DNA of 64,000 nt from Virgibacillus proomii (GCF_900162615.1 NZ_FUFN01000010.1:2386519-2450518); one strand, 5' to 3'. Numbered from the stretch's first letter, positions 8,294-17,126 are shown. Notes: a model not told the origin generated them from the letters alone. Made by a program: numbers and translations.

Positions 8294-9521
8294 AATTTTA
8301 GTTTTATTGGGTGCAAGTAAACTTGGCATAACTAATGGGATAAAATTAGGTTTTAAAGTAATTATTATAAGTGATCGTGATAAATATATTTCATCTGAAA
8401 TCACAAAATTAGTAGAAGAAATATATTTCGTAAAAAGTCTGGATAATGAAGGTGAAGTATTTCAGAAGGTTAGACATATAATGAATCTTTATAAAAGGAT
8501 TGATCTTATACTAAGTTTTACAGAGCTGGGTTTAAGGACTGCTTCTTATATTAGTTATGAATTAAATTTACCAACAAATCCTACTAAGATTATTGATTAT
8601 ACAAGAAATAAAGCACTTATGAGAGAAAAATTTTTAAAAAATGATGAATTGAAACTAGATTACAATGTAGGGTATATCCACGAATTTAAAGTTGATAAAT
8701 TACCTATGTGTCTTCCTTTTATAGTTAAACCTCTTGACGGTTTTGGTAGCAAGAATGTTTTCCTTATAAATCATATTGATGAATGGAAAGAATGGTATGT
8801 AAAAGGCAATAGAGATTATCCTAATATAAAATGGATATTAGAACCATTTATAGATGGTCCTGAATATAGTGTGGAAACAGTATCCTCAAATGGTAATCAT
8901 TTTATTTTAGGGGTTACAAAAAAAGAAACAACAGGGAGTCCTAATTTTATTGAAATAGGCCATTCTGTACCTGGGATAACTAGTTGGGATTTTTATAAAA
9001 AAGCTTTAGACATAACAGAAACATCTTTGAATGTTATGGGGATTCAATATGGACCAGGTCATATAGAAATAAAATGGGATAACAAAGAAAGTAAATTTGT
9101 AATTATAGAAATGCATACAAGACCAGGTGGTGATTATATACCTTACTTACACACATTATCATCCGGAATTGATCAATATGAAATGGGAATACGATCATAC
9201 TATGATTCTTCAGTTTTAGAAACAACATTACCTACTAGTAAAAAACATAGTATGGTTAAATTTTTAACATTTCCAGAGGGGGTTTTGCTAGGAAAAGGTT
9301 TTGTTAAAGAAAAAAAAGATGTTGGAATAAAAGATTGGGATATATATTATAAAATAGGAGATAGAATTATTAAGACAATTGATTCTTACAGTCGAGCTGG
9401 ACATATTATCGTTAGTACCGATTCTAAACAAAATAGTGCAAACTTATTACAGGCTTTCGAGGAAAATTTGATTGTTAAAATTGGCTCTTCGTCAAAATCT
9501 AATGCTGACATTGAAGAGTAA
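8286..9521 (+). CDS. ATP-grasp ligase 2
   Basis: A second, clearly distinct ATP-grasp enzyme of 411 residues. It has Lys148 in LPFIVKPLDGFGSKNV, then EPFIDGPEYSVETVSSNG and the motif IIEMHTRPGGDYIP (Glu275, His277, Arg279). The position that is Asn in ligase 1 is His here; I recall this EMHTRPGGD variant in other peptide-type ligases, so it need not mean loss of activity. Two different ligases after one aldolase suggest two successive amide bonds, for example a tripeptide-like product, or one modification and one coupling. Last gene of the tightly overlapping operon. Confidence 0.87.
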   Translation: MNRILVLLGASKLGITNGIKLGFKVIIISDRDKYISSEITKLVEEIYFVKSLDNEGEVFQKVRHIMNLYKRIDLILSFTELGLRTASYISYELNLPTNPTKIIDYTRNKALMREKFLKNDELKLDYNVGYIHEFKVDKLPMCLPFIVKPLDGFGSKNVFLINHIDEWKEWYVKGNRDYPNIKWILEPFIDGPEYSVETVSSNGNHFILGVTKKETTGSPNFIEIGHSVPGITSWDFYKKALDITETSLNVMGIQYGPGHIEIKWDNKESKFVIIEMHTRPGGDYIPYLHTLSSGIDQYEMGIRSYYDSSVLETTLPTSKKHSMVKFLTFPEGVLLGKGFVKEKKDVGIKDWDIYYKIGDRIIKTIDSYSRAGHIIVSTDSKQNSANLLQAFEENLIVKIGSSSKSNADIEE

Positions 9522-9594
9522 GTATCAATAAATGAAAAAACACCTGAAACCCTGCTATAGTGAAAGTAGAAAACAAACCCACATAGCGAGGTGT

Positions 9595-9719
9595 TACAAG
9601 TGCATTTTTATTAATGAATAAATTATTAAATATTCCAGAGATCGCGTTCATAATATGACATTTGATGATCAAGACAAAATCGTTGATTGTAATATAGCTT
9701 ACATGCAAGACATTGCTTA
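9595..9719 (+). mobile_element. Truncated, frameshifted transposase start, ISL3-like
   Basis: A reading MNKLLNIPEI, one-base shift, RVHNMTFDDQDKIVDCNIAY resembles the N-terminus of ISL3-family transposases as I remember them. The remainder of the gene is missing. It lies between the ligase operon and its putative regulator and is a sign of past transposition at the edge of the island. An AACACCT/AGGTGTT inverted pair sits just before it (9540-9593). Confidence 0.45.
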
Positions 9720-9781
9720 ATTACGTTAACATAGATTTTGGTGTTGAACCTTAAAATAATATAGGAAAGTATGTGTTTTAA

Positions 9782-10843
9782 ATGGCAGTTTTTACAGTAG
9801 GTATTGTAAATAAAGAACCTAAAATAGAAATACAAGTTTCACCTCTATTTGAAATGATGGCTTGTTTAAGATATTGTCATTTGAATAAAGGAGGTAAACA
9901 AGAAGATTTAAAAAAATTCTATAATAATCATCAAAAATTATTATTCAAGTTCTATGGCAATTTTGAATATGGAGCGCAATTAGCTGAATGTATATTGGGT
10001 TTAAAAAATGAAGAACATACATTTGAAAATTTGATGAAGTATCTTAAAAGTGTAAAAAGGGAGGAATTTTTATATTACTTATTAGGAAGGTATTTGAGTA
10101 TTAATGAAATTAAAAAAATATTGGATAATGAGAAATCTCCAAGCGACATAATACAGCAAAAAATTAGAAATCTTAAAGGAAATATTAATAAAGAACAATT
10201 AGATTTCGTAAAAAACTATGAAGATGAGTTTAGTGATTTGTTTAAACTTTGGAATAATTTCTATAAAAATGTATTTAGGGATATAGAACTAGACCTAGAG
10301 AGTAAATGGATCCAGAGCAATAACTTACTTATGAAGGATTTATTGGAGTCGGATTTGAATCAACTTATATCAAAGTTATTATATGGAAACCAAATGCCAA
10401 AGCAATTCCCGGATAGTGATATTAAATTAATTCGTTTTATTCCTTCATTTTTTGTTACACCTAGATTTATTACAATATGGGGATTTGGCGAACTAAATAT
10501 AGTATATGATATGTCTTTATATTTAAATAAAAAGAATATAACATATAATCAAAAAAAAGATGAGGAAAAATCACTTAAACAAATGTCTGAAATTGGAAAA
10601 TCACTTTCTGAGTTAGGCAGGTTAAAAATTCTTTCTTTAATTTCTAGTAAACCTAAAATAAAATCACAAGAAATAGCTCAAAGAATGGGAATCACTACTG
10701 CGACAGTTTCAAGACATTTATCTATACTTAAAAATAATAATTTAATAATTGAAAGAAAAGAAAATGGGTATAATATTTACAATGTAAATATAGATGAGTT
10801 TGAAAAGTATTTCAATAATATAAGAAGAAAAATTTTAAAGTAG
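9782..10843 (+). CDS. ArsR-type winged-helix regulator with long N-terminal domain
   Basis: A 353-residue protein whose last 85 residues are a winged helix-turn-helix of ArsR type: LGRLKILSLISSKP, then SQEIAQRMGITTATVSRHLS and a wing ending GYNIYNV. The N-terminal 260 residues are an all-helical region of unknown ligand specificity, as in ArsR regulators of the DUF5937 type. No ArsR cysteine metal site is apparent. It follows the aldolase-ligase operon on the same strand after a transposase scar and is the likely regulator of that operon. A weak AGGAAAG precedes the ATG. Confidence 0.75.
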   Translation: MAVFTVGIVNKEPKIEIQVSPLFEMMACLRYCHLNKGGKQEDLKKFYNNHQKLLFKFYGNFEYGAQLAECILGLKNEEHTFENLMKYLKSVKREEFLYYLLGRYLSINEIKKILDNEKSPSDIIQQKIRNLKGNINKEQLDFVKNYEDEFSDLFKLWNNFYKNVFRDIELDLESKWIQSNNLLMKDLLESDLNQLISKLLYGNQMPKQFPDSDIKLIRFIPSFFVTPRFITIWGFGELNIVYDMSLYLNKKNITYNQKKDEEKSLKQMSEIGKSLSELGRLKILSLISSKPKIKSQEIAQRMGITTATVSRHLSILKNNNLIIERKENGYNIYNVNIDEFEKYFNNIRRKILK

Positions 10844-10945
10844 TCCCTCTATATTAGAGGTATATAATTGATTAAATTATATTAAAAGTGGATGCAGTAC
10901 ACTAGCGTTACAGTTTTTATGGTATTATTGTCCATGTAATGCTCT

Positions 10946-10999
10946 CCTTATAATTAGGATTTGGACAGGTCTATCATACCCTAATTATAAGGTTTTTTT
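10946..10999 (+). terminator. Rho-independent terminator
   Basis: A 13-base perfect stem CCTTATAATTAGG / CCTAATTATAAGG followed by seven T. It marks the right end of the island. Confidence 0.85.
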
Positions 11000-11079
11000 A
11001 TGTTTTTTTAGTTAAAATTTCCATCATTCATAAAATCGATATAACTTTTTTAATTCACCTTTTGCTTAGAGACTTTTTG

Positions 11080-11232
11080 CAATGCTAGTGAGCCAGTCTA
11101 TTGGATTTCCTAATGTTATTGTTTTCAGGAGCTACATTGCCGTACGAAGCAATGCCTGTGGTCCTCTCAAAAATTCTCAAATATTTCACCACTTACACAA
11201 GGAATAATGCTATTAAAAGCTAATATCATTAG
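11080..11232 (+). pseudogene. Fragment of an ABC-2 type permease
   Basis: The plus-strand reading VIVFSGATLPYEAMPVVLSK followed by TQGIMLLK (after shifts) matches the C-terminal part of ABC-2 permeases. The decayed permease at 50.7 kb has the equivalent LLFSGATIPYEIMP. Only about 50 codons remain, with frameshifts. From 11233 to 11580 I see nothing further. Confidence 0.5.
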
Positions 11233-11582
11233 GTTTACTTATCAACAGTATTCAGGTATCAATTATAATTATGAGCTTACTTGTAATAATTTGTATAAAC
11301 ATTTCAATAAAATATTTTAATTGGTGAAAAAAGCAAATTATCACCCATAGTTAACTGTTATATTGCCGGGTAATTTGTTTACCCCCATAAGAATTTCTTC
11401 ATAAAAGCAACGATTTTGAATCTACTATTGAGGTTGATGCGAATGAGTTGATTTTACATACCTAGTGATTATTTAAGAATATATTTATGCTTAACAGCAA
11501 TATTATTTGTTCAAAGTTATTTTCATTCGGCCTTTCTAACAGTTATAATGTGTAGTGTCATTAAACTGAAAGTCTCTTTATT

Positions 11583-11617
11583 CCTATCCCAAAAGTTTTT
11601 TAAACTTTTGGGATAGG
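11583..11617 (-). terminator. Terminator of the small lipoprotein gene
   Basis: A near-perfect inverted repeat CCTATCCCAAAAGTTT / AAACTTTTGGGATAGG, able to act in both directions. It starts five bases after the lipoprotein stop codon. Confidence 0.8.
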
Positions 11618-11621
11618 ATTT

Positions 11622-11777
11622 CTATCTATTATTTTCATCGTTATTGTTCTCCTGCTGCTGTTCAGACGGTTCTTCTGTTGGATCCGGTTCATCTTCATCG
11701 ACTCCGTCACATCCAAACAATAAAGCTAACGACATAACGCTCGATAAAAACCCAAGAAAAAATTTTTTATTCTTCAA
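11622..11777 (-). CDS. Small acidic lipoprotein
   Basis: A 51-residue protein with a lipoprotein signal peptide: KNKKFFLGF basic start, hydrophobic core and the lipobox LLFGC. After cleavage only about 29 residues remain, very acidic and Gln/Asn-rich (DGVDEDEPDPTEEPSEQQQ). It would be anchored on the outer face of the membrane; the function is unknown. I start at the TTG eight bases after GAAAGGAG rather than at upstream ATGs lacking a site. A broken duplicate lies at 2781-2937. Confidence 0.7.
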   Translation of the reverse strand: MKNKKFFLGFLSSVMSLALLFGCDGVDEDEPDPTEEPSEQQQENNNDENNR

Positions 11778-11947
11778 GCTAATTCTCCTTTCAAAATTGA
11801 TCATGTTTAGCTTAACCAATTTTCATAAGAATACGCACAATCTAGAGATAGGGAAAATTATTCCTGAATATTATAAGAGAATGTATTAATAATATCACTG
11901 TTACAATTACAACATTCTAGGAAATTTTTTAAAACAAGGTTGTGATT

Positions 11948-12156
11948 TCAAAAATAATCGTAGAAAGAGGTGTTCGAAACGGAACATTTCAACGCTGGCA
12001 GCAAACTATTTCTAATGCAATGAACCTCCGCAAATTCAACAAATGATGCAGCCTTTAAAGAACAGGATAAATAATCAAGGAATGCAACAAATGTCCACTA
12101 ACTTACAAAGTGGAATAACGAACGAGCAACAAGCAAATAGTAACAATGCAAATTGA
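11948..12156 (+). pseudogene. Broken copy of the small Asn/Gln-rich gene at 3.1 kb
   Basis: The sequence translates in two frames to VRNGTFQRWQQTISNAMN, then PQIQQMMQPLKN and NNQGMQQMSTNLQSG, clearly homologous to the intact gene at 3117-3365. The N-terminal hydrophobic part is deleted and one base is missing in the middle. Together with the adjacent intact lipoprotein this is the mirror image of the state at 2.8-3.4 kb. Confidence 0.85.
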
Positions 12157-12164
12157 ATTAACGT

Positions 12165-12196
12165 AAAGGATGGCTGATTCATGATCATCCTTTATT
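12165..12196 (+). terminator. Hairpin after the broken small gene
   Basis: TAAAGGATG and CATCCTTTA pair around a short loop; it is the counterpart of the hairpin at 3389. From 12200 to 12650 I see no gene, only AT-rich sequence with short snippets resembling the dispersed repeats. Confidence 0.55.
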
Positions 12197-12653
12197 ATCC
12201 CATATCTAACTTTCCCTAGAGTCCCACTTTAAATAATAAAAAAACCCGAGAAATGCGCCAAAATGTCCTATTCGTTCTATTGTCAAAAAAAGAAAGACTT
12301 CCTGATTAGATGATTAGACATCGCTCCATAAAAATGTTCTTTCTTCAAGGGGAGGAAGAAAGTTTCGGTACGAATATATCATTTTTTCAAAACAAGGAAA
12401 ACGCCCCACCCTTACACATTGCGCGAAGAAAATGTCTTCTTTTTCAAGTACACCTGAGATTTTGCCCTTTATTCCACTACAAAAGGAAAAACTCCAATAA
12501 ACGAACTTTCTCTTTGCCCTTTTTCCCTTGCCTATCCCTAGAAAAACTCCACTAATATCACCCTCTCCTAATCAAATATCTTACACTGCATCAAGTTATT
12601 TTTTCTTCACGCCAGATATAAAAATTCTAAATTTACTGATAATAAACACGACG

Positions 12654-12693
12654 AAAAAGCTCACCTATCTTCCAACAAGATAAATAAGCTTTT
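12654..12693 (-). terminator. Terminator of the rph operon
   Basis: On the minus strand an AAAAGCTTATTTATCTT / AAGATAGGTGAGCTTTT stem-loop is followed by T residues, 26 bases after the phosphodiesterase stop codon. Confidence 0.65.
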
Positions 12694-12718
12694 ACTTTTT
12701 TTGTATATACTTAAATAA

Positions 12719-13228
12719 CTACAGCGAAGCAGTATAATCCATTTCTTTTAAGCGGTCCCCATCGGTCGTGTAAAAATAAACGTGTATATTTTCTTTTACA
12801 TCCCATTCCAAAATAACATATGTTTTTTCTTTTCTTCCACGTGGCAAGCGAATACTACCGGGGTTAATAAACAATTGCTTACCGTGTTGCTCTGCAAAAG
12901 CGACATGTGTATGACCAAAACATATGATTTGTGCCCCTAATTCTTCCGCACGATAAGCAACCTGCAATAAATTACTTTTAACGGAGTGTAAATGACCATG
13001 AACTATTAAGAAACCAAGTCCATCAACTGTCAACGTTTGCTCCTCAGGATAGCGCGTATCTACATCGCAATTACCCATAACGGAATAAAAGTCAGACATT
13101 TCCTTATCATCAAGTCCCAATTCTGAATCGCCGCAATGAACCATATAATCCACTTGATGTCGATCCTTAATGATCTCAAGTTCTTTTTTTAATCCATGAC
13201 TATCACTCAATATAAGTACTTTTGGCAT
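12719..13228 (-). CDS. YfcE/YsnB-type metallophosphoesterase
   Basis: A 169-residue dimetal phosphodiesterase of the MJ0936/YfcE family. The metal-binding motifs are all present in order: LSDSHG near the N-terminus, HCGDSE, GNCD, HGH and GHTH, with NPGSIRLPR near the end. Family members hydrolyse phosphodiester model substrates; the cellular substrate is unclear. It is the last gene of the rph-rdgB-yfcE group, the same order as rph-ysnA-ysnB in Bacillus subtilis. Confidence 0.9.
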   Translation of the reverse strand: MPKVLILSDSHGLKKELEIIKDRHQVDYMVHCGDSELGLDDKEMSDFYSVMGNCDVDTRYPEEQTLTVDGLGFLIVHGHLHSVKSNLLQVAYRAEELGAQIICFGHTHVAFAEQHGKQLFINPGSIRLPRGRKEKTYVILEWDVKENIHVYFYTTDGDRLKEMDYTASL

Positions 13229-13246
13229 TGACCTTCATCCTATCTT

Positions 13247-13849
13247 TCAAAAAATTATATCCTGTTCTTTAAGACTCGTTTCTAGTTGTTGAAGTGCATG
13301 ATGACGGTGGCTAATGGCATTCTTTTCTTCTTGAGTCAACTGAGCCATCGTTAACTGACTGGCATGTGGTATAAAAATTGGATCATAACCGAAACCGTTT
13401 GTTCCTATTGGCGAGTTGGCAATTCTGCCATGACAATATCCTTTGTACAACATTGTTTCCATACCAGGCTTTGCAAAAGCTAGCACACAAACAAACTTTG
13501 CTGTTCTCTTATTTTCAGGAATATCTTTTAGTTCTGACAAAACCTTGTCTATATTAGCCTGATCATTCTTTTCTTCACCGGCATACCTTGCTGAATAAAC
13601 ACCAGGCCTACCGTCTAAAGCATCAATTACTAAACCTGAATCATCTGCAATAACAGGTAAAGATAAAAGGGAAGCAATTGTTTCTGCTTTTAAAGTGGCA
13701 TTTTCTTCAAATGTAGAGCCTGTTTCTTCCACATCAGGCAACTCTTTTAAGTCGTTTAATGAAACGGCCTGAATCTGATAAGCTCTAAAAAGCTCCTTAA
13801 ATTCTGTTGCTTTTCCTTCATTTTTCGTAGCAATAATCACACGTTTCAT
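13247..13849 (-). CDS. rdgB: XTP/dITP diphosphatase (RdgB/HAM1)
   Basis: A 200-residue house-cleaning nucleotide pyrophosphatase that removes non-canonical purine triphosphates (XTP, dITP) and yields the monophosphate. Seen: the N-terminal IATKNEGKATEFKEL, the catalytic ADDSGLVIDAL block, RPGVYSARYAG, and NGFGYDPIFIP and SHRHHAL at the C-terminus. Its ATG overlaps the rph stop by four bases, so the two are translationally coupled. Confidence 0.95.
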   Translation of the reverse strand: MKRVIIATKNEGKATEFKELFRAYQIQAVSLNDLKELPDVEETGSTFEENATLKAETIASLLSLPVIADDSGLVIDALDGRPGVYSARYAGEEKNDQANIDKVLSELKDIPENKRTAKFVCVLAFAKPGMETMLYKGYCHGRIANSPIGTNGFGYDPIFIPHASQLTMAQLTQEEKNAISHRHHALQQLETSLKEQDIIF

Positions 13850-14613
13850 TCTGTTTCTCCTTTTTGGGAAATGCGTTGATCAATTAGTTCAGCAACACTT
13901 CCCAATGCTTCACGTTGTTTGTCGAACAGTGTGCGTAATCCTTCTTCGGCTAATTGCAACATAACATTCAACTGTTTACCTGTAAAAGTTGCTTCTTCTC
14001 CTGTACCCTGAATTTCTACAAATTCACCGGAGCCAGTCATTACAATATTCATATCAACATGTGCTTTGGAATCTTCCACATAATTCAAGTCCAAAATTTC
14101 CTGACCGTCCGGCATGACACCTACGGAAGTGGCAGCGAGAAAATCCGTGATTGGCATGTTCGGTATCACTTTATCATTTACCAGCTTTGCCAAAGCCAAG
14201 GCAACGGCAACAAACGCTCCAGTTATGGAAGCAGTCCTTGTTCCTCCATCTGCCTGAATAACATCACAATCGACCCAAACCGTCCGTTCACCAATGCTAT
14301 CCAAATCAACGACGGAGCGAAGTGCTCTGCCAATTAACCGTTGGATTTCCATTGTTCTCCCACTTACTTTTCCCTTGGACGATTCTCTAATATTTCTTTG
14401 CTCCGTTGCTCGAGGTAGCATCGCATATTCCGCAGTAATCCAGCCCTTCCCTTGTCCACGCATAAACGGAGGAACCCTGTCTTCAATACTAGCGTTACAT
14501 ATCACCTTTGTATTACCTATCTGAATCAGCACAGAACCTTCCGGATGCTGAAGAAAATCGGTTATAATTGTTATTGGTCGTAAACTATTTACATTACGTT
14601 GATCACTTCTCAT
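13846..14613 (-). CDS. rph: Ribonuclease PH
   Basis: A 255-residue phosphorolytic 3'-to-5' exoribonuclease that trims tRNA 3' ends using inorganic phosphate. Characteristic stretches are RSDQRNVNSLRPI, ITAEYAMLPRATEQR, GRTMEIQRLIGRALRS, DCDVIQADGGTRTASITGA and DLNYVEDSKAHVDMNIV. I start at the ATG behind AAGGAGG; the open frame runs 22 codons further upstream without a good site. First gene of the rph-rdgB-yfcE unit. Confidence 0.96.
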   Translation of the reverse strand: MRSDQRNVNSLRPITIITDFLQHPEGSVLIQIGNTKVICNASIEDRVPPFMRGQGKGWITAEYAMLPRATEQRNIRESSKGKVSGRTMEIQRLIGRALRSVVDLDSIGERTVWVDCDVIQADGGTRTASITGAFVAVALALAKLVNDKVIPNMPITDFLAATSVGVMPDGQEILDLNYVEDSKAHVDMNIVMTGSGEFVEIQGTGEEATFTGKQLNVMLQLAEEGLRTLFDKQREALGSVAELIDQRISQKGETE

Positions 14614-14717
14614 TATTATTCCTCCTTGTACAATCCTTAGCTTAACATATTTTTTATCAAAAGCACTATAGAAATACATGATCTTTAGTAGGGTGACCTA
14701 TATAAAATTTAAAGACA

Positions 14718-14748
14718 AGAAAAAAGAGGCCTAATCGATAAGCCTCCC
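14718..14748 (-). terminator. Terminator of gerM
   Basis: On the minus strand GAGGCTTATCGATTAGGCCTC forms a hairpin followed by TTTTTTCTT, six bases after the gerM stop. Confidence 0.85.
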
Positions 14749-14753
14749 TTGAG

Positions 14754-15824
14754 TTATAATTTTTCTGTCGGTGTGAATTGTTCTTTTGTTACCGGCTTTG
14801 TATAAGCTTCACCATTTTCATTTACTAGCTTTTCTACATTTTCTACGCCAACTTGTACAGCATCTACCCCATTTATTTCCGTCATTGTTCGTACAATCGT
14901 TTCCATCACTTCATCAGAAATAACTGATTTTTTACCATCCATCAATATTTCATCATTAAACTCTAAATGTAAAATACCATCTTTTAAGGAAGGTTTATTT
15001 GTTAATGTTGTTTTAGGGTCAAATACTTGTGTAACATTCTTTTCCAGCCCTGGTCCCTCAATAAGCTTTTCAACAACTGCGCGTAATTCATCAATATCTT
15101 CCTTTTGCTCCACATATTGAGTTACAGGTACATAATAGCGATTTTCGTTATGTTCAGCTGGGTAGAACATCGTAACTGTTTGACTTTCAATTAGATTTGT
15201 TACTCCTTCGTCGCTTACATTAATACCATTAGCTCGTGAATATCCTTTACCAATTGGGGTACCATCCACTGGCATTTCCTTTAGCGCCTTTCCTTGCATC
15301 TGTAACTGAACGCTTTTTACATTTTCAAATTGTGTTAGGGAGTATGTGATGGCCTCAAGAATTTTTTTCTCATCTTCTGCTTCATAGTTAGCAAACTCTT
15401 TTGATAAATCAACAACAATCGTACCATCCTCTTGCAAATCTACTCCCAGTATCTCTGTTCCTGCCGGCAATACAGCTTGAAAGCCATTGGGCAGCAGTTG
15501 AGAAACAGGACCATCCTTTACTAAATATTGTAATACTTGTGAAGCTACCGTATATGAATCTGGAGTCGGTAATTCCAAAGTTTGTGAAGCTACCATTCCA
15601 TTGGCATCTAATAAATATAATTCACGTGCAACCGTTTCACTTGCTGTTTTTTTACCTTCTTCTCCCTGCTTCTTGTCGTTTTTAGATTCATCCAATTTAT
15701 CAACGGGCTTTGCATTTTGTGGTGGATCCATTTCTTCCTCTAAAGACTGTTCCCCTTGAAAGCACCCGGTTAAAATCATGGAAAAAGTGACCATACCAGC
15801 TATTAGTATTCCGCGCTTATGCAT
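14754..15824 (-). CDS. gerM: Spore germination/sporulation lipoprotein GerM
   Basis: A 356-residue lipoprotein with signal and lipobox (MILTGC), an acidic/polar linker, and two GerM domains (about residues 70-190 and 210-340). These show as DGTIVVDLSKEF and DGILHLEFNDEI strand patterns repeated in each half. GerM is made in the mother cell during sporulation and is needed for normal spore formation and germination. Position next to rph matches Bacillus subtilis (racE-ysmB-gerM-rph-ysnA-ysnB). Confidence 0.92.
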   Translation of the reverse strand: MHKRGILIAGMVTFSMILTGCFQGEQSLEEEMDPPQNAKPVDKLDESKNDKKQGEEGKKTASETVARELYLLDANGMVASQTLELPTPDSYTVASQVLQYLVKDGPVSQLLPNGFQAVLPAGTEILGVDLQEDGTIVVDLSKEFANYEAEDEKKILEAITYSLTQFENVKSVQLQMQGKALKEMPVDGTPIGKGYSRANGINVSDEGVTNLIESQTVTMFYPAEHNENRYYVPVTQYVEQKEDIDELRAVVEKLIEGPGLEKNVTQVFDPKTTLTNKPSLKDGILHLEFNDEILMDGKKSVISDEVMETIVRTMTEINGVDAVQVGVENVEKLVNENGEAYTKPVTKEQFTPTEKL

Positions 15825-15889
15825 GTATTCCCCTCCTACGATAGTTTGTACTATATATATACAAGCACACAGTAAAATAGACCAAGCAT

Positions 15890-16195
15890 ATTAGAAAACT
15901 TGTCTGAAACGAAGTCTTTGACGCAGAATTCGCTAGTAAAGGGAAACTTATTCCAGAAGCATTTTTCTCTTGAATGGAATAAAGGCAAAATCTCAGACGT
16001 GCCTTAACCTAACCACGATGTACTGCTGCCTAAGCTTTTTCCCTTGAAAAAAAGCGATGTACCGATGATAAAACTTTACTTGTCCGAAAAATCGAATGTA
16101 TCGCTGTCGTAGCGTTCCATGTCCTAATAAATGGAACGAATTAGACATTTAGGAGTTTCTTACATAGACATCTAAGATAATAAGGTGTTTGAAGT
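15890..16195. repeat. Degenerate copies of the dispersed intergenic repeat
   Basis: The 456-base gap between racE and gerM holds CCTTGAAAAAAAGCGATG followed by GTATCGCTGTCGTAGCG, the core shared with copies at 24.0, 29.2, 30.9 and 45.6 kb. A short GACATTTAGGA segment recalling the left arm of the large hairpin follows. It seems to have been inserted into an otherwise conserved neighbourhood. No gene is seen here. Confidence 0.5.
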
Positions 16196-16265
16196 AAAGG
16201 AAATACGAATCTCTATACATGCAGGATTAAAAATTTCAGTACGATAAGCAAGTTTAAAGCGAAAA

Positions 16266-16297
16266 AATGCAAGATTCCGGTTAAGAATCTTGCATTT
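16266..16297 (-). terminator. racE terminator overlapping the coding end
   Basis: AAATGCAAGATTC pairs with GAATCTTGCATTT; the loop contains the racE stop codon and the 5' arm encodes the last residues (QMQDS). On the minus strand it is followed by a T run, so the final codons double as a terminator arm. Confidence 0.85.
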
Positions 16298-17105
16298 GGG
16301 GTAGCGTTGCTTTTTTTATGGTAATCATTTGCAAATTCGGCTCTTTAAAAATCCGTTCCGAAATTTGAATAAACATATCCAGCGCTCCTGTCGTATAAAA
16401 TTGGTGAACCGGGAATACCTCATCATGGTTTAGAAGGTTATGCACTTCTAAAATAGTACTTGTCTCTCTTGCAGTTTCCTCACTGGAAGAAATAATTGTC
16501 ACCTGTTCACCAACAACAGATTGAATGGTATCTTTCAACAGCGGGTAATGCGTACATCCTAAAATAAGCGTATCCATCAGATTATACTCCATTAATGGTT
16601 CCAGAGCATCCGCTACTACTTGTTTTGCTCTAGGTCCTTCCAAAATGCCCTGCTCTACCATCGGTACAAACATGGGACAAGCTTGTGCACGTATCTCCAG
16701 CTCTTTTTTAATATTTTTTAAAGCTATCGTGTAAGCATTACTGCGAATCGTTCCTTCTGTACCAATAACCCCAATTCGGTTATTTTTAGTAAATTTAATC
16801 GCCGCTCTAGCACCTGGCTGAATCACACCAATAACAGGAATACTTAAATGTTCTTTCAAAGAAGCTAGCGTAAATGCAGTTGCTGTATTACAAGCAACGA
16901 CTAACATCTTAATGTCTTTTTCTAATAAAAAATCAACCATTTCCCATGTGAATTGTTTTACTTCTTCTGCTGATCTTGGGCCATACGGGCATCTTGCTTG
17001 ATCCCCTACATAAATCAATTTTTCTTTAGGGAGCTGACGCATTAGTTCATATGCTACTGTTAAGCCACCTACCCCCGAGTCAATGACTCCTATTGCTTGC
17101 TTCAC
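16281..17105 (-). CDS. racE: Glutamate racemase
   Basis: A 274-residue cofactor-independent racemase that makes D-glutamate for peptidoglycan (and poly-gamma-glutamate where present). Seen: IGVIDSGVGGLTVAYEL, the first catalytic cysteine in VVACNTATAF, the second in LILGCTHYPLL, and YVGDQARCPYGPRS. The start is GTG behind AAGAGGCG. Immediately upstream is the MarR gene, the same pairing as racE-ysmB in Bacillus subtilis. Confidence 0.95.
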   Translation of the reverse strand: MKQAIGVIDSGVGGLTVAYELMRQLPKEKLIYVGDQARCPYGPRSAEEVKQFTWEMVDFLLEKDIKMLVVACNTATAFTLASLKEHLSIPVIGVIQPGARAAIKFTKNNRIGVIGTEGTIRSNAYTIALKNIKKELEIRAQACPMFVPMVEQGILEGPRAKQVVADALEPLMEYNLMDTLILGCTHYPLLKDTIQSVVGEQVTIISSSEETARETSTILEVHNLLNHDEVFPVHQFYTTGALDMFIQISERIFKEPNLQMITIKKATLPQMQDS

Positions 17106-17126
17106 AATATCGCCTCTTCTTGAAGT

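Noticed and set aside
12310..12555. Plus-strand frame of 81 codons in the gap before the rph operon
   Set aside because: No ribosome binding site, odd composition and overlap with repeat-like snippets.
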